From Saccharomyces paradoxus (taxonomy: Eukaryota; Ascomycota; Saccharomycetes; Saccharomycetales; Saccharomycetaceae): DNA of 64,000 nucleotides. The DNA lies in contig NC_047492.1 of assembly GCF_002079055.1 (NCBI RefSeq), positions 186,001 to 250,000 on the forward strand, in the 5' to 3' direction. This document shows, piece after piece, positions 1 to 10,338 of the stretch (positions are counted from its first letter, which is position 1; every line of letters begins with the position of its first letter). A model generated the notes under the pieces. The model had not been told where the DNA came from. It worked only from the letters and a program-made list of their open reading frames with translations, and did not search any database. Both the position numbers and the translations under genes were made by a program.

Positions 1-863
1 TGTACGACAAGTGGGTTCCATTGTTTGAAGGCGAACTGCCCGATCAGCCGTTAGCTAATCCTTTTTCGGAAAGGCTTTATAAATTGCGATTACAAGAGTT
101 CTTCCTTGGTAGAGTTCCCCATATAGGTGATTTTTACATGCCAAGACTGCACAGTTATGACGAGTCACTCGAAATGAGTACCTTTACTGATCTGAGAAGC
201 CTACAAGCATTGTTATCGAAATTCAAAAATAATGAATACAGCGCTTTTACACTGTTTGAAAATGATGGACAATCGATGAGTGCACAATTCAAATTGTTTT
301 ACCATGACACACCATCGTTGGCGCATGATGTTGCGCAAGGCAGAAATACATCGGGGAAGGTTTATTGGTATGAATTATGTCACGATTCAGCAACACTGTT
401 GGAGTTCTTGGACTTTTTGGACTATAAAATCTCTAAACCTCAAGATGAAAAGAAGGAGGGAAACGAGAAAGAAAAAGAAACATCGGATAGCGAAGCGCAA
501 ACGTTGGAGCAGAAACCTACTGCTACCACCGATTCTAATCCTTCCATGAATACTAACCCGCTGCCAAAAGACGCAAAATACAACACCGCGAGAAAGAAGC
601 TACAGATATTAAAGGAATTTCTATCTGATTACTATTTCATTCTTCGTCAGTTCGAACAAATGAAAGTTCAATTTGCAGACATGAAGCCGGGCAAGAGACA
701 ATTGAGAAGAATACAGCGACAAACCGTGAACTATAATACGGAATATGATAGTGAAGAATATGTCGATGATGAAGAAGAAAACGAGGAAGTTGATATTTAT
801 GATGATGACAACGAGAACGATTCCTCTTTTGATGATGGAAGAGCTAAAAGGCAGCGCACCTAG
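1..863 (+). CDS. IOC3: Ioc3, C-terminal part (5' end outside window)
   Basis: The reading frame is already open at base 3 and ends at 863, giving about 286 C-terminal residues; the start lies upstream of the window. By synteny (next to CMK1) this is IOC3, the Isw1 partner in the ISW1a nucleosome-spacing complex, which acts in the nucleus and binds linker DNA. What is visible is a folded-looking part up to about residue 130 of the fragment, a charged Lys/Glu and Ser/Thr linker, a helical basic stretch, then a very acidic tail rich in Asp and Glu before a short basic end. No motif in the fragment alone proves the function, so the name rests on gene order. Confidence 0.85.
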   Translation, partial: YDKWVPLFEGELPDQPLANPFSERLYKLRLQEFFLGRVPHIGDFYMPRLHSYDESLEMSTFTDLRSLQALLSKFKNNEYSAFTLFENDGQSMSAQFKLFYHDTPSLAHDVAQGRNTSGKVYWYELCHDSATLLEFLDFLDYKISKPQDEKKEGNEKEKETSDSEAQTLEQKPTATTDSNPSMNTNPLPKDAKYNTARKKLQILKEFLSDYYFILRQFEQMKVQFADMKPGKRQLRRIQRQTVNYNTEYDSEEYVDDEEENEEVDIYDDDNENDSSFDDGRAKRQRT

Positions 864-1122
864 ATAACCAGTTCTTAAGGAATCTGAAGACTGTAAAACA
901 TCTTACCGCCTCCATTACGATCAATTAAGTGATGTAAAATTAAGATTATTAGTACATAATTAGATACGTGTATCTTACCAACTAAGGCATTATAAAAAAA
1001 AATTAAAAACAAAAAATGAGGACGAAAAAAACGCAAATTATCAAAGTCAAATCTTGCGCATATTCGAGCTTATAAAGTCATTGATATTTATTCGCCTGTG
1101 CGGTGGAACGGCATACTGTTCA

Positions 1123-2460
1123 TTATCCTGTTTTGGTATCCTTTCCACTTGGTGTCGCCTCCGCTTCATCCAAAGGTTTTCTATCACTGCCAGCGATATC
1201 ACTATCAGAACTACAGACCCTGTTGATATTTAGAAATTTTTCCTTTTCTGCAAGCACTGTGTTAACTAATTGTGCAAAAGCTTTGCTAGTTAACTCGGAT
1301 TTCAATTTGGACTGTTCTTCCTCTGATAGCTTCTTTGATAGTTGACTGGTATCCATTGATTTCAACGAAGGAGCTGAACCGTTTGATTGACTCCCTTCGT
1401 CAAAATCTGAATCACTTTCCGTCTGTTCAAGATACAGATCTCTTAATTTCTGGATCTTCATGTTTAGTCTGACTCTTTCAACAGAATTACGGAATTTTTG
1501 ACGTGCATCCAATCCCTCCTTTAACCCAGGCAATAAATCATGTGTCTTCAATTCGGTACAAATTATCCACGGATCATCTAATAGTTGTGCGGCAGTTGGT
1601 CTCTTTGAAGGATCCAGATTGAGGGCCTTCAAAATGAATTGCTTTGCTTTATCAGAAACGGAATCCCAATAAGGCCTATGGAATTTCACTGGATACTCCC
1701 CGGTTGTGCATTCGTCAAGGAAATCCTGAACCCTTTCAGCTCTAAATGCCGAATAACCGCAAAGCAAAGTATACGTAATGACACCTATCGACCAAATATC
1801 ACATGGTTTACCATGGCCATCCTGAGTAAGTACCTCTGGAGCTACGTAGCCCAGCGAACCTGCTGGTTTGTAGATGAGTTCTTCATCGCTTTTCAATCTC
1901 TTTGCGATACCGAAATCAGCAACTACCAGTGGAGATTCGTCACTCCTATCTATATACAGTAAATTCTCCGGTTTCAAATCTCTATGAACAATATTCTGAG
2001 AATGCATATATTTAACAGCGCTCAGAATCTCAATCAAAATTCTCACAGCATCCACCTCAGTGAACTTACCCTTTTTCAAAATTCTATCAAACAATTCACC
2101 ACCTTTGGCCAATTGCGTGATGATGTAGAATTTGTCTTTTGATTCAAACCAATCCTTAAATGCCACTATGTTTGGATGATGTAGTCCTTGTAAAATATCT
2201 AATTCGTCGTATAACGCTTCTAGCTGAATCTTGTTTCCCTTTAATGCTTTCTTAATCAAAATTTTCACGGCCACATCCTCTCCCGTTTCAGTATTTTTGG
2301 CTTGTCTCACCACACCAAACGTACCAGCACCCAACGTCTTCCCAAAAATATAATTTTTTTTATTCACATATGAAGCAGGCTGAACGTGTGCCATTTTTCC
2401 TTCAGAATCCTCCTCTGTTTGTTGTGAGGGATCCTTCTTTTCTGAAACTTTGTTATCCAT
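1123..2460 (-). CDS. CMK1: Calmodulin-dependent protein kinase Cmk1
   Basis: A 445-residue Ser/Thr kinase of the CaMK family, a cytosolic kinase activated by Ca2+/calmodulin. The kinase domain runs from about residue 37 to 300: glycine loop G44-A-G46-T-F-G49, catalytic lysine K66, HRDLKPEN with D161, DFG with D182, and APE at 207-209. The basic, helical segment at about 315-345 is where the autoinhibitory and calmodulin-binding region sits in this family. The tail is acidic and Ser-rich. Length is about that of S. cerevisiae Cmk1; CMK2 is the known paralogue, and position beside GSY1 decides for CMK1. The ATG at 2460 is the first in frame and leaves a normal N-terminal extension before the kinase domain. 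Confidence 0.95.
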   Translation of the reverse strand: MDNKVSEKKDPSQQTEEDSEGKMAHVQPASYVNKKNYIFGKTLGAGTFGVVRQAKNTETGEDVAVKILIKKALKGNKIQLEALYDELDILQGLHHPNIVAFKDWFESKDKFYIITQLAKGGELFDRILKKGKFTEVDAVRILIEILSAVKYMHSQNIVHRDLKPENLLYIDRSDESPLVVADFGIAKRLKSDEELIYKPAGSLGYVAPEVLTQDGHGKPCDIWSIGVITYTLLCGYSAFRAERVQDFLDECTTGEYPVKFHRPYWDSVSDKAKQFILKALNLDPSKRPTAAQLLDDPWIICTELKTHDLLPGLKEGLDARQKFRNSVERVRLNMKIQKLRDLYLEQTESDSDFDEGSQSNGSAPSLKSMDTSQLSKKLSEEEQSKLKSELTSKAFAQLVNTVLAEKEKFLNINRVCSSDSDIAGSDRKPLDEAEATPSGKDTKTG

Positions 2461-2844
2461 AGTAATTGACTCGTCCTTCTATCTGATGTCTTTTAATATT
2501 ATATAATTGGGGCCTTTGCGAGAATTAAAACTATTTATAATCTGGCCTGTAGGTCGATGTGGCTTTCATTTGCTTTATCCCTTAAGTGGGTCGGTCGGCT
2601 GCATTATTCTAAACGCGGGGGGAATTTCTTTTTTTTTTCAGCCTTTTGCTCGTAAGCGAAGCATCCCACGTATAAGGTTCCTTATACTAGCATATATACT
2701 ATAAAGATACAGATTGCTGCTATTTTTTCTATTGCTATTGTTTCTATGTACTTCTAAAAGCAGGATAAAACACGCAATGCTAAAAAGAAGATAAATGTGA
2801 TGCTAAGCTAAAAAAGAAAATATATTACTTGGAAGTGGGATGGC
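2461..2844. promoter_or_regulatory. CMK1 upstream / GSY1 downstream region
   Basis: The 384 bases between the CMK1 start and the GSY1 stop contain a G-rich stretch (about 2615-2622), T-rich tracts and AT-rich, TATA-like sequence near 2690-2705. They carry the CMK1 promoter and the GSY1 3' end. I see no ORF or RNA gene. Confidence 0.5.
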
Positions 2845-4971
2845 TTAATTATCCTCGTAGTATGCAGACGTATCGTTGTCGTCATCATCATTGTCGATGC
2901 CTCCATTTGTGCTCAAGTTAAAATAATCGTCTGCATTATTAGCATCTTGAAGCGTACCTAAATCGCCTGGGGTCATGTAAACGGTACTATTGGATCTCAC
3001 CTTAGGAGATCCAGGTACACTTAGAGGTCTGGCAATCTTGAATTTCTTGCCACCTGCAAGGGTATTCATATTGGCGTCACTAATTGTTTCACCTACCAAT
3101 TCTTTAAACTGCTCTGGATAGGCTCTACGAAGACCTAACTGTCTAGCCTTAACGTACTCCAACCCCATTCTTTTCCAGTCTAACAAGTCAGATAATCTCT
3201 CGGTTCTGTTTCTTTGATTAATTCTTTGTCTTCTGGTTTTGTTCACAAACTCTTCCATGTAGTCCGCTAATTGCTCCACAGATTCATCAGGGCTCTTGAA
3301 ACGACGGTCTACAATATAGATACCATAGTCTTTAGCTTGATCAGTTTCAATCAGGTCTTCCATATAGGCACCAAACCCGGAAACATTTGTTGTGATTGAT
3401 GGAACACCCATGACGGTACATTCCGCTGGTGTGTATCCCCATGGTTCGTAATAGGATGGGAAAACACCCAAATGACAACCACGAACAAACTCGTCATAGT
3501 CTAAACCAAGAATAGGGTTATTGGCGTTTAAGAATTCAGGATGGAAAATCACTTTTACACGATCACTCGAATCATTGAATAACCTAACATGCCTAATTTG
3601 GTTTAAAATTGGATCGTTAGCATCATCACACATATTATGTGTGACTACTGGAGGCAATTCTCCATAAGGTCTTCTTAGTGCCAAGACCCTTTTCTTCAAC
3701 AAAACCTTCTCAGAACTTTTCAACAATTCATCCAAATTAGTGGGCAACTCTGATTCTAGGCCATTGTGAGGGTATCTCATTGTGTGCTCGAAAATTCTTT
3801 TTCCAATGGAGGCGGTGACTTCATCAACCGTGTTTTCTAAGGACTTTACAATGGCTTGACTCTTTAATGCCTCCACAGTGAAAGAATTGGTTTTGGCGGG
3901 CATGATCAAAAACGCTACCACAGTCTTTTTGGATCCAGAAACTTTCAATCTGTAATTGAGACGAGCCAATGATTCAATGAACATGTCAGCACCTTTGTTT
4001 TTGTATTCATATCTACCAGCGATAAAGAAATAAACGGTGTTGTCTAGATCGAAGTCAAAACAGCCATGGAAATGGCCTCTAACGAAATCATTAATTTTGT
4101 CTTTTTTCAGAGCATGCAGATTTTGGAATTCATGAACGGCTTGGAACTTGACAACGTTCAATCCATTGGGCAAGATGCCGTCAGGTTTTCTCTTCAATAA
4201 ATGCTCCGCTTCCAATGCGGTGATTTGCGACACAGTGGTAAAAACATCCGCAGTATGAGCCGCAGCGCGTTCAATGCAGTACCTATGATATATACCTCTC
4301 TTACCAGCTTCTTGGTCTACATCGAAGTACTGTAAATTGTTGTAAAAATCAACATCACCAGCGGCACACAAGTATCTACCCAATAAAGTAGCGTGGGTGG
4401 TGAAAATCGTCACAATATCAATTCTTTTCTTTCTACACAATGGTAGGGCTACACCAGCCAGCCATTCATGGAAATGACCAATGATGGCATGACTACTGTC
4501 CAGTTTTGAAAGTTCTCCCAAGAACCACACAACAACATAACCCAACAATATAGCATCGTTTGTTTCGCGATCATGCTCCGGTGATGGAATCCCAACGAGA
4601 GACCATAGGTCAGCCTTCCATTCATTCAAAAAGTGCCTTACAGAATCCAGTTCAAATAAAATGACACGTGGTGCCCCCTCAATCAACCAATTGCCATAGA
4701 CGAAGTTCACACCCTTTTCCCGCATTGACATCAAAGTCTTTTGGACTGGCAACAGGTCTTCAGGGAAGATGCTTTCATCCTCCCAATCTAGTTTTTCAAC
4801 CTCACTTTCATACGTTGCCTTGTTCAAAGGCCCAAGCAGCGTATAGTTGTCTCCGTATTGTGCCACAGTAACTGGAGCCTTGGACTTCAAGACAGAGTAA
4901 ATACCACCAACCCTGTTGGCTACTTCTGTTGCTACTTCGAACAGTAGATGATTTTGTAAGTCACGAGCCAT
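2845..4971 (-). CDS. GSY1: Glycogen synthase Gsy1
   Basis: A 708-residue GT3-family glycogen synthase that adds glucose from UDP-glucose to the non-reducing ends of glycogen in the cytosol. The N-terminus ([20 protein letters not shown]) and the GT-B fold run most of the length, with the Arg-rich regulatory helix near residue 580-590. The C-terminal tail carries Ser/Thr sites around RPLSVPGSP, where this family is inhibited by phosphorylation, then an acidic Asn/Asp-rich end. The frame stays open 15 codons further upstream, but only from a GTG; the ATG at 4971 gives the length I remember for S. cerevisiae Gsy1, so I chose it. Upstream STRE-type AGGGG/CCCCT elements suggest stress control. Confidence 0.96.
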   Translation of the reverse strand: MARDLQNHLLFEVATEVANRVGGIYSVLKSKAPVTVAQYGDNYTLLGPLNKATYESEVEKLDWEDESIFPEDLLPVQKTLMSMREKGVNFVYGNWLIEGAPRVILFELDSVRHFLNEWKADLWSLVGIPSPEHDRETNDAILLGYVVVWFLGELSKLDSSHAIIGHFHEWLAGVALPLCRKKRIDIVTIFTTHATLLGRYLCAAGDVDFYNNLQYFDVDQEAGKRGIYHRYCIERAAAHTADVFTTVSQITALEAEHLLKRKPDGILPNGLNVVKFQAVHEFQNLHALKKDKINDFVRGHFHGCFDFDLDNTVYFFIAGRYEYKNKGADMFIESLARLNYRLKVSGSKKTVVAFLIMPAKTNSFTVEALKSQAIVKSLENTVDEVTASIGKRIFEHTMRYPHNGLESELPTNLDELLKSSEKVLLKKRVLALRRPYGELPPVVTHNMCDDANDPILNQIRHVRLFNDSSDRVKVIFHPEFLNANNPILGLDYDEFVRGCHLGVFPSYYEPWGYTPAECTVMGVPSITTNVSGFGAYMEDLIETDQAKDYGIYIVDRRFKSPDESVEQLADYMEEFVNKTRRQRINQRNRTERLSDLLDWKRMGLEYVKARQLGLRRAYPEQFKELVGETISDANMNTLAGGKKFKIARPLSVPGSPKVRSNSTVYMTPGDLGTLQDANNADDYFNLSTNGGIDNDDDDNDTSAYYEDN

Positions 4972-5624
4972 ACTTCGCTGTAGTGCTGCTTCTAGGTTTA
5001 TTAACTTTTTCTTCACAGGGTTTCTAGGCTGTGTTACCTGGTATATTTGGAGTTTATTGATATAGATATATAAGTATGAATGTATGGAAAAAAAATGGAA
5101 AGTAGCGAGAAGGTCCGTTATGGAAAGAAAAGAAAGAGTTTATGTTTATATACACCAGTGTAGGCCGTGCGTTGGTGTAAAGCAGTTGCTATTGCTGTTG
5201 GAGCCCTCTCCACATGCAAATGTAGTCATACAGCCTCTTGACTGCCTTCCTTCAATTCAGCCAGCTAACAATAGCTTCGGTTTCTTCCTGAAAATTCGTT
5301 CAAGGGGTATTACTTGTGGGGGGTTCCAGGAACCAGAGGTCGGGGCATACTTCGCGGGAAGTTCTGTGCAAGGAAATGGGCCCTGAGTAGCCGCGCAGGT
5401 AGATTTTGCCTTTGGCGTACCGATCCGGAAATTGTGCCCCTGAAAGATTCCGTTTACGGTTCTTCTGTGCGACCTCTTTCGGCAAGCTTTTCTCCTGTCA
5501 ATAGAGCAATATTTGACAAGGTTTCTCTAACCACAGTTCGTGTGGGTTAAACGTGGGAGGGGAGCTTGAAATCTCATGTGTTGTCAAGAGAGTATGTTGC
5601 TTACGTAGCGTGTTTAGGCTTTTT
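4972..5624. promoter_or_regulatory. GSY1 promoter with STRE-like elements
   Basis: This 653-base gap separates the GSY1 start from the AIP5 stop. It contains three stress-response-element cores: AGGGG at 5303-5307, CCCCT at 5437-5441 and AGGGG at 5558-5562. AT-rich TATA-like sequence lies close to GSY1 (about 5060-5075). Msn2/Msn4 control through such sites is established for glycogen genes; its use here is inferred. Small ORFs in the gap look like chance. Confidence 0.55.
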
Positions 5625-8600
5625 TTAGATAGTATCGTAAATAAGTTCCCGCAATTTATAGTCTTCGTTGGCTTCTTCTATGTCTTCCCAGTTCCCTATC
5701 AAGTCGTTGTGTCCTCTGACCACACCTGGAAGGCTCCTACCCTTGCTGAATGTCTTCCAGACTTTTCTTGCCTCATCGTCTGTGCCAAGATCTCTGTAGG
5801 TGAACGGGATTCTGTTGGCAGTCAATATCGTGCTTAAGCGATTTGTTCTGGGGATCATATGGAAACCGCCCCCGGCTAGTGAGGTGTATATGTATACAGG
5901 TTCCTTCTCGTTCAACTTCCGAATCTCGCTAGTCTTTATTGTGTTTGGTACCATGTCTTGGTTTTGCGTGGATTGCTCTGAAACGGTATCCTTCGCGTCT
6001 AGAGATTGAAGCAAAGCGTTTAGTTCAGAATCATCAACAATCTTTAGTTGCTCTAGAAACTCATCAGTTTCATCCAGGATGTCCTTGAAAATGTCGTCTG
6101 CACTTGGCTTCTTGGGATTCTCCTTTGTCTTTTGATCTTCGGATTCATTTTCTTCATCGTTTGGACCTCTCTTGTCGATTAGCTCTGTTTCATTGAAGTT
6201 TAACGGACATGCATCTTCTTCTTCTTTCTGTTCCATTTCAACCTTCCTTTCGCACATGTCTTCTGTGATGTTATCTTCCATCATAGGACCTAGAGGGAAG
6301 TTTTCCTTTTTTTTTTCTTCTTTTTCCAATTCTCTATCTTCGTCTCTTAAAACCTCTTTTTCTTGTTTTCCCACTTCAAACAATTGGTCTGTCTTTTCAT
6401 ATTCGTCACCGTCAGAAATCTTGATACCGTCGACATCTTGCTCTTTCGTAACTTCTTTGAGAGTGTCAGCAAACTTGGCATCTTCCAAATTCTCATCTTC
6501 TTTTGCCACAGCTTCAGCGTCTTCGTTTGAAGTTTCAGTCTGCGTATATGTTCCATCCTTTCTCAGAGTCTCAGCAGATTCAGAACATTTTGTCTTGTTG
6601 CCTTTTTCCGGAGGCCCAACGGCTTCCACCTTTTCATTTTCTTTATCCTGTTCAGCAACGATTTCGGCCTCTTTTGTGGTTTCAACATCTCCAGACTTTA
6701 CATTAATACCGTCAATTGCGTTGGAATCCTCCACCTCTAAATCTCCTTCGATGTCCTTTTTTGCAGTTTTTCTCCTAGGTTCTACATCTTTTTCGGCAGT
6801 TTCAACCTTATTCGCTTCTGAATACTCATTCAGAGGCTCAGTAGCTTCACCATTTTCAGGCTTTATATCTTTCTTAGTCATTTGATCGCCTTTTTGCATA
6901 ATTTCAATGCCTTTAGATTTTTCGTCTTCTTTGGAACTCTTAGTAGGTCTTTTATCCTCCATATCCTTTTGTGTGGTTTCAACTTCTTCTGTGGGAATTT
7001 CGACGCCCTGGGATTTACAATCTTCTTTGGAACTCCCAATGGCTGTCTCAAATTCTGCTTTCAACCCTTCTTCCGGAACTTCGACCGTTTCAACGTCTTC
7101 TGCCTTCATATCTTCCTCGGGAATACCAACATATTCCTTAGGAATCCCGTGATCTTCGTTGTTCACTTGGAGATCTTCAGGTCTTTCAGAGATAGGACCA
7201 TTAGCTACTTTTGGAGGCTCAATATTCTGGGACTCTCCAACCTTTGCACCTCCTTCGGCAACTTCTCCACTTTCTCTTGCTGTTTCACTACCCTCAGATA
7301 TTGTCTTCTTCCCGGAAAGCTCAGCAGTTTCCCCCTGTTTCATTTTTATCGCTTCATTGATGGTCTTGGCACCTGTAGTTATTTCATCATCTTTGATGGC
7401 CCCAATAGCCTCACCCAGCTCGACTTGTCTACCTTCTTCATCTTCTTTGGCGGCCTCGAAATCTTCAGATATTGTATTTTTTTCCACAACCTCCACGATC
7501 TTTACATCTTCTCCTTTTTTCGTACCTTCTCCAGGTGGGTCAAGTACGATAATTTCCCTGACAATTTCTTTCGGGTTGTTCTCCTGGGTAGATGTTTTAG
7601 CTTCATCTTTAAGGGCAGAGCTATCTTTTGAAATCATTGCAGGGTTCGCATTTCCCTCCGATTTAACGGCGGAAAATTCGTCTTCTGTTTTCGACTGCTC
7701 TTTATCGTTCTCAATTGTTTTCTCCCCTTTTGGTGCAGATTCCTCTTCGATACTGAACACTTCGTTATCTCTTACAGCTTCTGGTTTCTCAATCGCGCTT
7801 TCTTTTTTAACTTCTGGGGAAATAGAATTTTCTTTTTTTTCTTCTTCAACGTCTAGAGACATATCATCAGTATCGTGCTGTAAGTTCTTCTCGTCGTCGC
7901 TAATGCGTCTTGTTGGACCCACAGTTTCGTTATCATTAGCCTTTCGCTTATACTCTGGTGTGACGATCCTATTACCATCAATTGTGCTATCATTATGGCT
8001 CTTATCATTTTCATGATTAGCTATTACTGTTTTCTTATTTTCTTTGTCTTCTTTGTCCTTTTGCTCCAAGATATGTTCCTCCTTCCCCGTTACTCTTCCT
8101 TCCTCGTCCTTTACAAGAAGTGGAGGTCTTATTCCATCTATATTGTTCTCGATCTGCCGCTCCTCTCTAGATTCTAAAGGTGAGTCAGATGCACTCACGT
8201 TAAAATCAGACTCACCTTTAGTTAAACTTTTACTTTTAACAGCTTTAGCTTTGCTCTGCGAAGGATAGTCGGCCGCAGAAGTTCGTGTATTTTCATCACC
8301 TGTCTCCAAACCGTGCGCCTCTTGTTGATGCTCTGGGGATCCTTCGGTTTCTTTATCAAAATTCAAATTCTTGTTACCTTCTTGAGATAGGGTACCTTCT
8401 GCCTTCTCCACGTTGATGTGATTTTTGGCTTCTAAAGTTTCGTCAACGCGGTCTTTGTTAGGCACATTAATGTTAAATATTTCCTGAGTGGATTCATTTC
8501 CAGTTCTGATATCTGATTTTTGCAGGTTGGTAGGACCATCTTGGATGATATTTACCTTGATATCTTCGTTCTTTGGATTATCGTCCTGCAGGTATTCTTC

Positions 8601-9269
8601 GATGCCTACTAGTATGGAATCTAAAGTTGATCGTTTTGAAAGATCAGTAGCGTCTGTAGAATTTGAAGAGTTGCGACTCCTTCTATTCACGTTTTTTTTT
8701 TTTTTGGTTTTTTTCTTTTTTGTAATTGGACTATTGTCAATCTCAATCCCCACGGATTTTTTGACTAGTGATGCATTTCCTGTGTCTTCCACCATATCAT
8801 TGATAGAAGGTTCTTTGACAACTACACTCACATCTATTGGGATATGTGTAGGAGTTTCTGTAGCGTCATTTACTGTATCTGTAGTTACCCCTATTACGTC
8901 GTCTTGTCTTTCCAAATCATGAGAGCTTGTATCCTGTGGGGAAATATCCTCGGTTTCACCACCAGGATTGCTAGGTTTCGTAATAGTATCAATGTTGTTA
9001 TCAGCCTTCCTTTGTCCCTGGTTTTTCTTTTTGAGGCCTTTCAATTTAGAAGATTTCCTTTGAGATGACAACTCCATTGCGAAATTCTCAGTGGCACTTA
9101 TCGCTTCATCTAAGTCACTTTCTGTAAGTTGATCTCTATTTTCTATGAGTTCATTCATAGTTGGCAAGGGAAGGTCCGTTGGAAGTATTGAATAAGAGTC
9201 TCCACCACCATCTACCGACCGAGGTTGAACATTGTGTTCCTCACCTTCTACAGCTAAAGATTTTACCAT
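5625..9269 (-). CDS. AIP5: Aip5-like actin regulator (YFR016C orthologue)
   Basis: A 1214-residue protein. Almost all of it (about residues 1-1090) is disordered and rich in Glu, Lys, Asp, Ser and Thr, with degenerate repeats of the type VETxxKDxE. Only the last ~95 residues look folded: from PVYIYTSLAGGG onward they resemble the glutaredoxin/SH3BGR-like thioredoxin fold, but without any cysteine, so redox chemistry is unlikely. The S. cerevisiae orthologue is described as promoting actin assembly with the polarisome, its C-terminal domain binding actin and the long tail supporting condensation. The start is the ATG at 9269. A basic KKKKTKKKKN segment is encoded by a 14-base homopolymer (8692-8705). 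I remember the S. cerevisiae protein as slightly longer, as expected for repeat-rich sequence. Confidence 0.9.
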   Translation of the reverse strand: MVKSLAVEGEEHNVQPRSVDGGGDSYSILPTDLPLPTMNELIENRDQLTESDLDEAISATENFAMELSSQRKSSKLKGLKKKNQGQRKADNNIDTITKPSNPGGETEDISPQDTSSHDLERQDDVIGVTTDTVNDATETPTHIPIDVSVVVKEPSINDMVEDTGNASLVKKSVGIEIDNSPITKKKKTKKKKNVNRRSRNSSNSTDATDLSKRSTLDSILVGIEEYLQDDNPKNEDIKVNIIQDGPTNLQKSDIRTGNESTQEIFNINVPNKDRVDETLEAKNHINVEKAEGTLSQEGNKNLNFDKETEGSPEHQQEAHGLETGDENTRTSAADYPSQSKAKAVKSKSLTKGESDFNVSASDSPLESREERQIENNIDGIRPPLLVKDEEGRVTGKEEHILEQKDKEDKENKKTVIANHENDKSHNDSTIDGNRIVTPEYKRKANDNETVGPTRRISDDEKNLQHDTDDMSLDVEEEKKENSISPEVKKESAIEKPEAVRDNEVFSIEEESAPKGEKTIENDKEQSKTEDEFSAVKSEGNANPAMISKDSSALKDEAKTSTQENNPKEIVREIIVLDPPGEGTKKGEDVKIVEVVEKNTISEDFEAAKEDEEGRQVELGEAIGAIKDDEITTGAKTINEAIKMKQGETAELSGKKTISEGSETARESGEVAEGGAKVGESQNIEPPKVANGPISERPEDLQVNNEDHGIPKEYVGIPEEDMKAEDVETVEVPEEGLKAEFETAIGSSKEDCKSQGVEIPTEEVETTQKDMEDKRPTKSSKEDEKSKGIEIMQKGDQMTKKDIKPENGEATEPLNEYSEANKVETAEKDVEPRRKTAKKDIEGDLEVEDSNAIDGINVKSGDVETTKEAEIVAEQDKENEKVEAVGPPEKGNKTKCSESAETLRKDGTYTQTETSNEDAEAVAKEDENLEDAKFADTLKEVTKEQDVDGIKISDGDEYEKTDQLFEVGKQEKEVLRDEDRELEKEEKKKENFPLGPMMEDNITEDMCERKVEMEQKEEEDACPLNFNETELIDKRGPNDEENESEDQKTKENPKKPSADDIFKDILDETDEFLEQLKIVDDSELNALLQSLDAKDTVSEQSTQNQDMVPNTIKTSEIRKLNEKEPVYIYTSLAGGGFHMIPRTNRLSTILTANRIPFTYRDLGTDDEARKVWKTFSKGRSLPGVVRGHNDLIGNWEDIEEANEDYKLRELIYDTI

Positions 9270-9504
9270 GTCACGCTCTTTATTTAAAACAGGGTAAACT
9301 ATCTCTTCAGTACAATAATTGCCAGTAGTTTGGAAAAAATGAAAGTGTCGTGAAATAGGCTCAGTTGCTTACGCATAACGTGACTACAAATTATTAAGGG
9401 AAAAGTACGAGAATGTCGCATTCAAAAACTTGACAAATCTTTTCACCTTGCCTGTTTTAATCTCGGAAGGTTTAGGATAAAGTCAAAAAATGGGAAAAAG
9501 AAAG

Positions 9505-9575
9505 TGCGCAAGCCCGGAATCGAACCGGGGGCCCAACGATGGCAACGTTGGATTTTACCACTAAACCACTTGCGC
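9505..9575 (-). tRNA. tG(GCC)F: tRNA-Gly (anticodon GCC)
   Basis: A complete 71-base cloverleaf on the minus strand without intron. The acceptor stem GCGCAAG pairs with CTTGCGC, followed by discriminator A. The D arm, a GGTTCGATTCC T arm and an anticodon loop TTGCCAT closed by CAACG/CGTTG are all present. LTR remnants begin 18 bases beyond its 5' end, as expected near Pol III genes. Confidence 0.97.
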
Positions 9576-9592
9576 TTATTTCTTATGGAATT

Positions 9593-9686
9593 TGTTGTAT
9601 TCCATAATGGGATACCTCAAAATTACTAGATTTACCAACCTAGAAGTAAAACTTGTATGTGGGAATTGGGTGAATAATTAGATAAT
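9593..9686 (+). mobile_element. Truncated sigma (Ty3-type LTR) remnant
   Basis: Starts with TGTTGTAT 18 bases upstream of the tRNA-Gly 5' end, the position Ty3 uses. About 65 of its bases align with the copy beside tRNA-Ala at 33102. It is cut after roughly 94 bases by the delta LTR starting at 9687. The start and spacing match Ty3 sigma as I remember it; the part after about base 25 differs from my memory of the S. cerevisiae element. Confidence 0.7.
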
Positions 9687-10046
9687 TGTTGGAATGAGAT
9701 TCTAATATCATCTATTTAATATTATATTATTGTTGGAATGAAATTCTAATATCATCTATTTAATAGTATATTATAATATGCGGTGCAAGAGGATGACATA
9801 AAGATTGAGAAACAGTCATCCAATCTAATGGAAGCTGAAATGCAAGGATTGATAATGTAATAGGATAATGAATGACAACATATAAAAAGAAAGAAGATAA
9901 GGTAATAACACTATGTAGAACTATGGATTCCCTTTTGTGGATTCCTATATCTCGAGGACAAATTCTGGTATATTCTGTATACCTAATATTATAGCCTTTA
10001 GCAACAATGGAATTCCAACAACTATCTCAAACTCGCTCACTTCACA
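9687..10046 (+). mobile_element. Solo delta LTR (Ty1/Ty2 type) with duplicated 5' end
   Basis: The order of blocks is that of a delta: TGTTGGAAT start, ATGCGGTG and GATGACATAA, GGAAGCTGAAATGCAAGG, TAATGTAATAGGAT, ATTCCTATATCTCGAGGA, then the TYA start context AACAATGGAATTCCAACAAC and an end near TTCACA at 10041-10046. The first 44 bases are tandemly repeated (9687-9730 and 9731-9774, with two mismatches). No internal Ty sequence or primer-binding site follows, so this is a solo LTR. I see no clean 5-base target duplication. Confidence 0.85.
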
Positions 10047-10338
10047 AATACTGTGTATATTGTTATTATACCAGCACGAATACCGGCCAGTTGGATTTTG
10101 CCTCAATAATTTTTCTATCACGTAAGCGCCACGGTCCGCCCCGCAGGAAAAGAAAAATAGCCGCCGACCCATGAAAGTTGAATGCGTGAAGATGCGCAAC
10201 GTTTGGTACATATATAGATATAAATATATATATTTATATTTATGTATATACAAAAAAGAAAGATGTAGAAAAGAAGCTAAGAGATCGACGTTACGTATAT
10301 ATGTATGAATGGGTGTGTGCAGACGGCGCCGGGGGGTT
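10047..10338. other. Intergenic: delta LTR to IGD1 3' end
   Basis: AT-rich sequence with TATATA runs at about 10205-10250 and no convincing gene. It holds the IGD1 3' untranslated region. A minus-strand ORF across it has no sensible start and overlaps IGD1, so I treat it as chance. Confidence 0.4.

Noticed and set aside
6172-8922. Several long plus-strand ORFs opposite AIP5 (up to 285 codons, Ser/Phe-rich)
   Set aside because: They are mirror images of Glu/Lys-rich codons of AIP5; the composition explains their length.
10007-10125. Plus-strand frame beginning at the TYA-type ATG in the delta LTR
   Set aside because: It is the remnant of the Ty gag start inside a solo LTR and no internal Ty sequence or primer-binding site follows.
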